Assembly (NCBI GenBank): GCA_026389055.1 | Contig: JAPLIO010000024.1 | Location: 1 to 8,801, forward strand | Direction: 5' to 3' | Length of the DNA: 8,801 nt | Source of the DNA: Candidatus Melainabacteria bacterium | GTDB taxonomy: Bacteria; Cyanobacteriota; Vampirovibrionia; Vampirovibrionales; JAJTHC01 | In this document: positions 5,942 through 8,801 of the stretch, in pieces | Layout of the letters: every line of letters begins with the position of its first letter | Numbering within the stretch: position 1 is the stretch's first letter | Program-made: the position numbers and the translations under genes | Notes under the pieces: model-generated | Database searches by the model: none | Told to the model about the DNA's origin: nothing | Seen by the model: the letters and a program-made list of their open reading frames with translations, nothing else

Positions 5942-7836
5942 GCTGAGCTACGGTTAACTTGAACTGGTGCTGTTGGTTTTGTGTTGACGACTTCTTGTGC
6001 TGGTTTCTCCGAAGAAAGAGTAAGAGGCTTCTTTTTTGCCTCTTCGTCAGCTTTTTTAGCTGCTGCTTCTTTTGCTAATTGGTCTCCTGATTTGTAATGG
6101 ACGGGGTCGGCGTCTACCGTAGCCAAGGATTTAGCACGATGAATTGCTGGTAGCCGGTCTATGCTATCTGCAAAATTCCGAGCAACGTAGTATACTCTAT
6201 TGTCATTGGTTTTACCTTCTTTGGTGAAGCCACGGATATAGTAATCAATCACTTTACGCCCAGCCTTATCTGCTTTAAGCATACTAACCTCAATCTCTGG
6301 TTTAGGTGTTTTGCCATCTTCTTCAAAAACAAGTTTAGGGTCCACTTCTACCATCCCAGTGCTTAAAATGTAGCCAGTCCCATCTTTAACATTGGGTCTA
6401 TCGTAAAACTGCATGTAAACTCGACCATCTTCTCCTTTTGAGAAAACCGCAGGCTGTCCTCTAAATGTAGACTTTAAAAGCCCAGAACCATCATCAGCCC
6501 TCATTGGGTGTTGATCCTTAGGGAACATTACAGTTACTTTATTCTTATTAACGATTATTTCACCACCTGCAGACTCTCCTCTGTCTTTAGTAGTACTTAT
6601 TACGATGGGTTCAATTTTTTCTAGTGCTGTTTCACGGTCTGCTACGTCTGCCACTTCCGTTTTAGTGGTACTTTTTTCGGTGGGTGGTGGCTTTAAAATT
6701 TCAGGAAGGGGGGTTGCCGAACTTTGAGTGTACACCTTTTCTAAATTAGCACTAAAAGTACTGTCGCCTAAAATTTTAGTCGTAAAGTTATCCAACGTAA
6801 TACCAGTTGTAGGAGTATTGCCATTGTTTTTTTTCTGGTCTTCTAGTATGTCATATACTTTTTTGGCAATGGGCTTCCAGTTTTCAGTAGGGGCTGTTTG
6901 AGAAGACCCTACAATTTTGCTCTGTTGTTCAGATGTTAATTCACCCAATGATTTACTCATCAAGTCTTTATCCTCACTAGGTTTAAATTCATTGGCATCC
7001 AGTAGCTCATCCACATTGTTAATACCGCCTGCTTTAAAGCGGTTACGAATGTCGTCTAGCTTTGCTTTCATTTCAGCTAATTCTTCAGTTTTACGCACAT
7101 TTGTAGCCTGAGGTACACCGTTTTTTACACCACCTGTATACGTTTGATAGGCAGGGTCAAATTTTTTGTTAGGTTTTTCATTAAAGTATGTTGCTTTGTC
7201 AAGATCATTATCAGTTAATTCAATGGTCTTATCCTTTAAACCTTTTTTAACCGCTTCAATGTAAGCTTGCTTCAACTTGCCGTATTCCTTTAATACTGCC
7301 TTAGAATTTGTACTCACAGGGGCTGTATTGCCAAACGTTGGCTTAGCGGAATCATTTTCAATCTTATCTAAAGCTTTAATTTCTGTTAAGTAAGCCTCTG
7401 CCAATTGCTTTTTTTGGGTTTCGGTAATATCTGTGGCTGTAATTAGGTCTCCTAAGCCAAAGTCTCTAACCACATCCGCCTTAGATGTATTAACTGCTGC
7501 TGCTGCACCATCATCGTTTCCATCTGTTCTTTTAACTTCATTTAGATTGGCATCTTGCTTTAACGTCTCTATCTGAACCACGCCATTTTTTTTAATTTCT
7601 TCCAAAACGCTTTGCAGTGCCTGAAATTGCACTTTTTTTTGCTGTGTAATAGCGTCTAATTTAGTAGCTGTATAGCCATAAGCGTCTTTATCACTTGGAG
7701 TATCACTTAACGTTTGGTTTTGGTCTTTTTGTCGCCCATCCTGTAGAACGGCATCCATAACTTTCAACTTTTTATAAGTGCCTACTGTATCTCTTAATTT
7801 AGATTGAATATCGTTGATAGAAGTCATCATCATCAT
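5938..7836 (-). CDS. 632-residue cysteine-free orphan protein
   Basis: This long intact frame has no recognisable family. Residues 1-300 are charged, Lys/Asp/Glu-rich and mostly helical in appearance, with possible coiled coil at 60-85 and 245-270. Residues 310-400 are Thr/Pro/Asn-rich and linker-like. Residues 405-570 look like an ordered beta-rich domain (EIIVNKNKVTVMFP, GRVYMQFYDRP, VIDYYIRGF, RVYYVARNFADSIDRLPAIH). A Lys/Ala-rich tail (587-604) and a Pro/Val/Thr tail end it. There is no signal peptide, no membrane helix, no cysteine and only one tryptophan (W320). Absence of Cys often goes with surface or exported proteins, so a non-Sec export route is possible but unproven. The start is the first of four consecutive ATG codons, 11 nt after AAGGA. 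It has no operon partner. Confidence 0.75.
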   Translation of the reverse strand: MMMMTSINDIQSKLRDTVGTYKKLKVMDAVLQDGRQKDQNQTLSDTPSDKDAYGYTATKLDAITQQKKVQFQALQSVLEEIKKNGVVQIETLKQDANLNEVKRTDGNDDGAAAAVNTSKADVVRDFGLGDLITATDITETQKKQLAEAYLTEIKALDKIENDSAKPTFGNTAPVSTNSKAVLKEYGKLKQAYIEAVKKGLKDKTIELTDNDLDKATYFNEKPNKKFDPAYQTYTGGVKNGVPQATNVRKTEELAEMKAKLDDIRNRFKAGGINNVDELLDANEFKPSEDKDLMSKSLGELTSEQQSKIVGSSQTAPTENWKPIAKKVYDILEDQKKNNGNTPTTGITLDNFTTKILGDSTFSANLEKVYTQSSATPLPEILKPPPTEKSTTKTEVADVADRETALEKIEPIVISTTKDRGESAGGEIIVNKNKVTVMFPKDQHPMRADDGSGLLKSTFRGQPAVFSKGEDGRVYMQFYDRPNVKDGTGYILSTGMVEVDPKLVFEEDGKTPKPEIEVSMLKADKAGRKVIDYYIRGFTKEGKTNDNRVYYVARNFADSIDRLPAIHRAKSLATVDADPVHYKSGDQLAKEAAAKKADEEAKKKPLTLSSEKPAQEVVNTKPTAPVQVNRSSA

Positions 7837-8025
7837 GACGGCGTCGTTCCTTTGGCATGGGAAGGTGTAAAAGTTGTATGAAATTGATAAAAAGCGGGTT
7901 GTGTGCGGTTATCCTCATTGAGAAAAAAAGCAAAGTGGGCTAGTTGAAAGCTAAAGCTAGCCAGTCTAAAACTAGTCTACAAATGGATAAAAACAATCTG
8001 CCCTCCTTTTTGTGCTAGTTGTAAC
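7837..8025. promoter_or_regulatory. Divergent spacer with CTAG cluster and short repeats
   Basis: This is the left part of the spacer between the orphan gene and purL. GGCTAG (7938-7943) faces CTAGCC (7957-7962) as an inverted repeat. AGTCTA recurs 11 bp apart (7963-7968 and 7974-7979), and GCTAGTTG occurs twice (7939-7946 and 8014-8021). CTAG appears at 7940, 7957, 7972 and 8015, then 8065 and 8120. No convincing -35/-10 pair was found for the minus-strand orphan gene. The helical-phase repeats could bind a regulator; this is inference. Confidence 0.3.
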
Positions 8026-8116
8026 AAACAATTGCTGTCATGCTGAGCTTGTCGAAGCATCCCCCTAGCCAGATAAGGAGATTCCTCGACTACGCTCGGA
8101 ATGACACGCATTGTTT
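8026..8116. repeat. Long imperfect palindromic intergenic repeat
   Basis: The core arms 8036-8061 (TGTCATGCTGAGCTTGTCGA and onward) and 8081-8106 (ending GCTCGGAATGACA) are inverted copies matching at about 20 of 26 positions, separated by about 19 nt. The palindrome extends outward: AAACAAT (8026-8032) pairs with ATTGTTT (8110-8116). From memory, arms of this kind (GTCATTCCGAGC...GTCGAGGAATC) are abundant dispersed repeats in many bacterial genomes, probably REP- or MITE-like. No transposase or flanking duplication is evident. A transcript would form a long hairpin. It lies just upstream of the purL promoter. Confidence 0.75.
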
Positions 8117-8117
8117 A

Positions 8118-8126
8118 TGCTAGAAT
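8118..8126 (+). promoter_or_regulatory. Extended -10 promoter for purL
   Basis: TGCTAGAAT (TG-N-TAGAAT) matches an extended -10 element, with no -35 box 17 bp upstream. Transcription would start near 8133, giving a leader of about 38 nt with AGGAAA (8155-8160) 10 nt before the ATG. The element begins 2 bp after the palindromic repeat's right flank, so the repeat supplies the upstream promoter DNA. Confidence 0.4.
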
Positions 8127-8170
8127 TTAACTAAATTATTTTTACCGTAACAACAGGAAAACCCCCCACC

Positions 8171-8801
8171 ATGATGACCACATCTACCACCCTTGAAACC
8201 ATTGATACCGCCACACAACACCAGCTTAAAGCACTTAACCTTCGCCCCACCGAATATCAGCTGATTGTGGAAACACTCCACCGCCAACCCAACTTTACCG
8301 AACTCGTCATGTTTTCAGCCCTCTGGAGCGAACATTGTAGCTACAAACACAGTAAACATCTACTTCGCACCCTCCCCACCACAGGCGAATGCGTCGTACA
8401 AGGGCCCGGCGAAAATGCAGGTATTATTGACGCTGGTAACGGCATTCATGTGGCGTTCAAAGTGGAAAGTCATAATCACCCCACCTACGTTGAACCCTTT
8501 CAAGGGGCTACCACAGGCGTTGGCGGTATTCTTCGGGATATTATTACGTTGAACGCTCGCCCAGTTGCCCTACTAAATGCTCTTCGCTTTGGCACGCAAC
8601 AAGCAGAAAACCCACTCAATCCAGCAGAAAACGCCTGTACCCCTGCGGAACTAAAAGGGAATCGGTACCGCTTTAAACGTGCGGTTCAAGGTATTGCCCA
8701 CTATGGCAACTGCATGGGCGTACCCACCGTAGCGGGCGATGTGCATTTTCACCCGTGCTACACGGGCAATCCGCTTGTTAATGCCATGGCTATTGGTATT
8801 A
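8171..8801 (+). CDS. purL: Phosphoribosylformylglycinamidine synthase II, 3' end cut
   Basis: The first 210 residues of small-type PurL, the FGAM synthase subunit that converts FGAR to FGAM with ATP and PurQ-supplied ammonia in purine synthesis. The motifs run in family order: TELVMFSALWSEHCSYKHS (43-61), QGPGENAGIID (77-87), FKVESHNHP with the catalytic-region histidines (96-104), EPFQGATTGVGGILRD (108-123), ARPVALLNALRFG (129-141), YGNCMGVPTV (178-187) and GNPLVNAMAIG (199-209). About 15 residues more than in Bacillus-type PurL lie between LRFG and the next block (142-164). The usual GGE after GVPTV reads AGD here. AGGAAA lies 10 nt upstream of ATG 8171, which is followed by a second ATG. 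The frame leaves the window intact; typical full length is over 700 residues. purS and purQ are not in view. Confidence 0.95.
   Translation, partial: MMTTSTTLETIDTATQHQLKALNLRPTEYQLIVETLHRQPNFTELVMFSALWSEHCSYKHSKHLLRTLPTTGECVVQGPGENAGIIDAGNGIHVAFKVESHNHPTYVEPFQGATTGVGGILRDIITLNARPVALLNALRFGTQQAENPLNPAENACTPAELKGNRYRFKRAVQGIAHYGNCMGVPTVAGDVHFHPCYTGNPLVNAMAIGI

Noticed and set aside
8036..8106. CRISPR repeat pair
   Set aside because: There is one inverted pair only, with no direct repeats or spacers and no cas genes.
8265..8552. 95-codon plus-strand frame
   Set aside because: It is a shifted frame inside purL, whose own frame carries all the family motifs.

Overview
The window comes from a bacterium with compact, mostly minus-strand gene blocks. 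Nothing in it fixes the taxon. There is no rRNA, tRNA, phage, transposase or CRISPR marker. The housekeeping genes (rarA, a small-type purL) and a CUT1 sugar-importer permease pair are ordinary bacterial families. A Gram-negative or Cyanobacteria/Vampirovibrionia-like host is a weak guess only.

Layout. Bases 1-1038 (+) hold the 3' part of a protein with a RelA/SpoT nucleotidyltransferase-like core, ended by a small terminator. Bases 1103-1570 (-) encode a secreted orphan protein. It has its own good sigma70 promoter at 1678-1706 and a hairpin plus U-tract in its leader. Bases 1718-4874 (-) form a tight unit of two ABC sugar permeases (MalF-like, then MalG-like) followed 24 bp later by rarA, the replication-fork AAA+ ATPase. 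No solute-binding protein or ATPase for the importer is present here. A divergent TM2-domain membrane protein lies at 4987-5337 (+).

Bases 5338-5773 have no convincing gene but are rich in structure: an 11-nt tandem repeat, an 11-bp perfect hairpin, and a long-range stem ending in a U-tract that looks like a small RNA or leader. A 55-residue predicted membrane peptide (5774-5941, +) follows, with a clean terminator hairpin inside its own coding frame. It meets tail to tail, with overlapping stops, a 632-residue cysteine-free orphan protein (5938-7836, -).

The spacer 7837-8170 carries a cluster of CTAG motifs, a long palindromic repeat of a type common in intergenic DNA, and an extended -10 promoter for purL. 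purL (8171 to the window edge) encodes the N-terminal third of FGAM synthase.

No complete new system is evident. The least explained parts are the structured non-coding block at 5390-5695, the neighbouring small membrane peptide, the 632-residue orphan, and the palindromic element next to purL.
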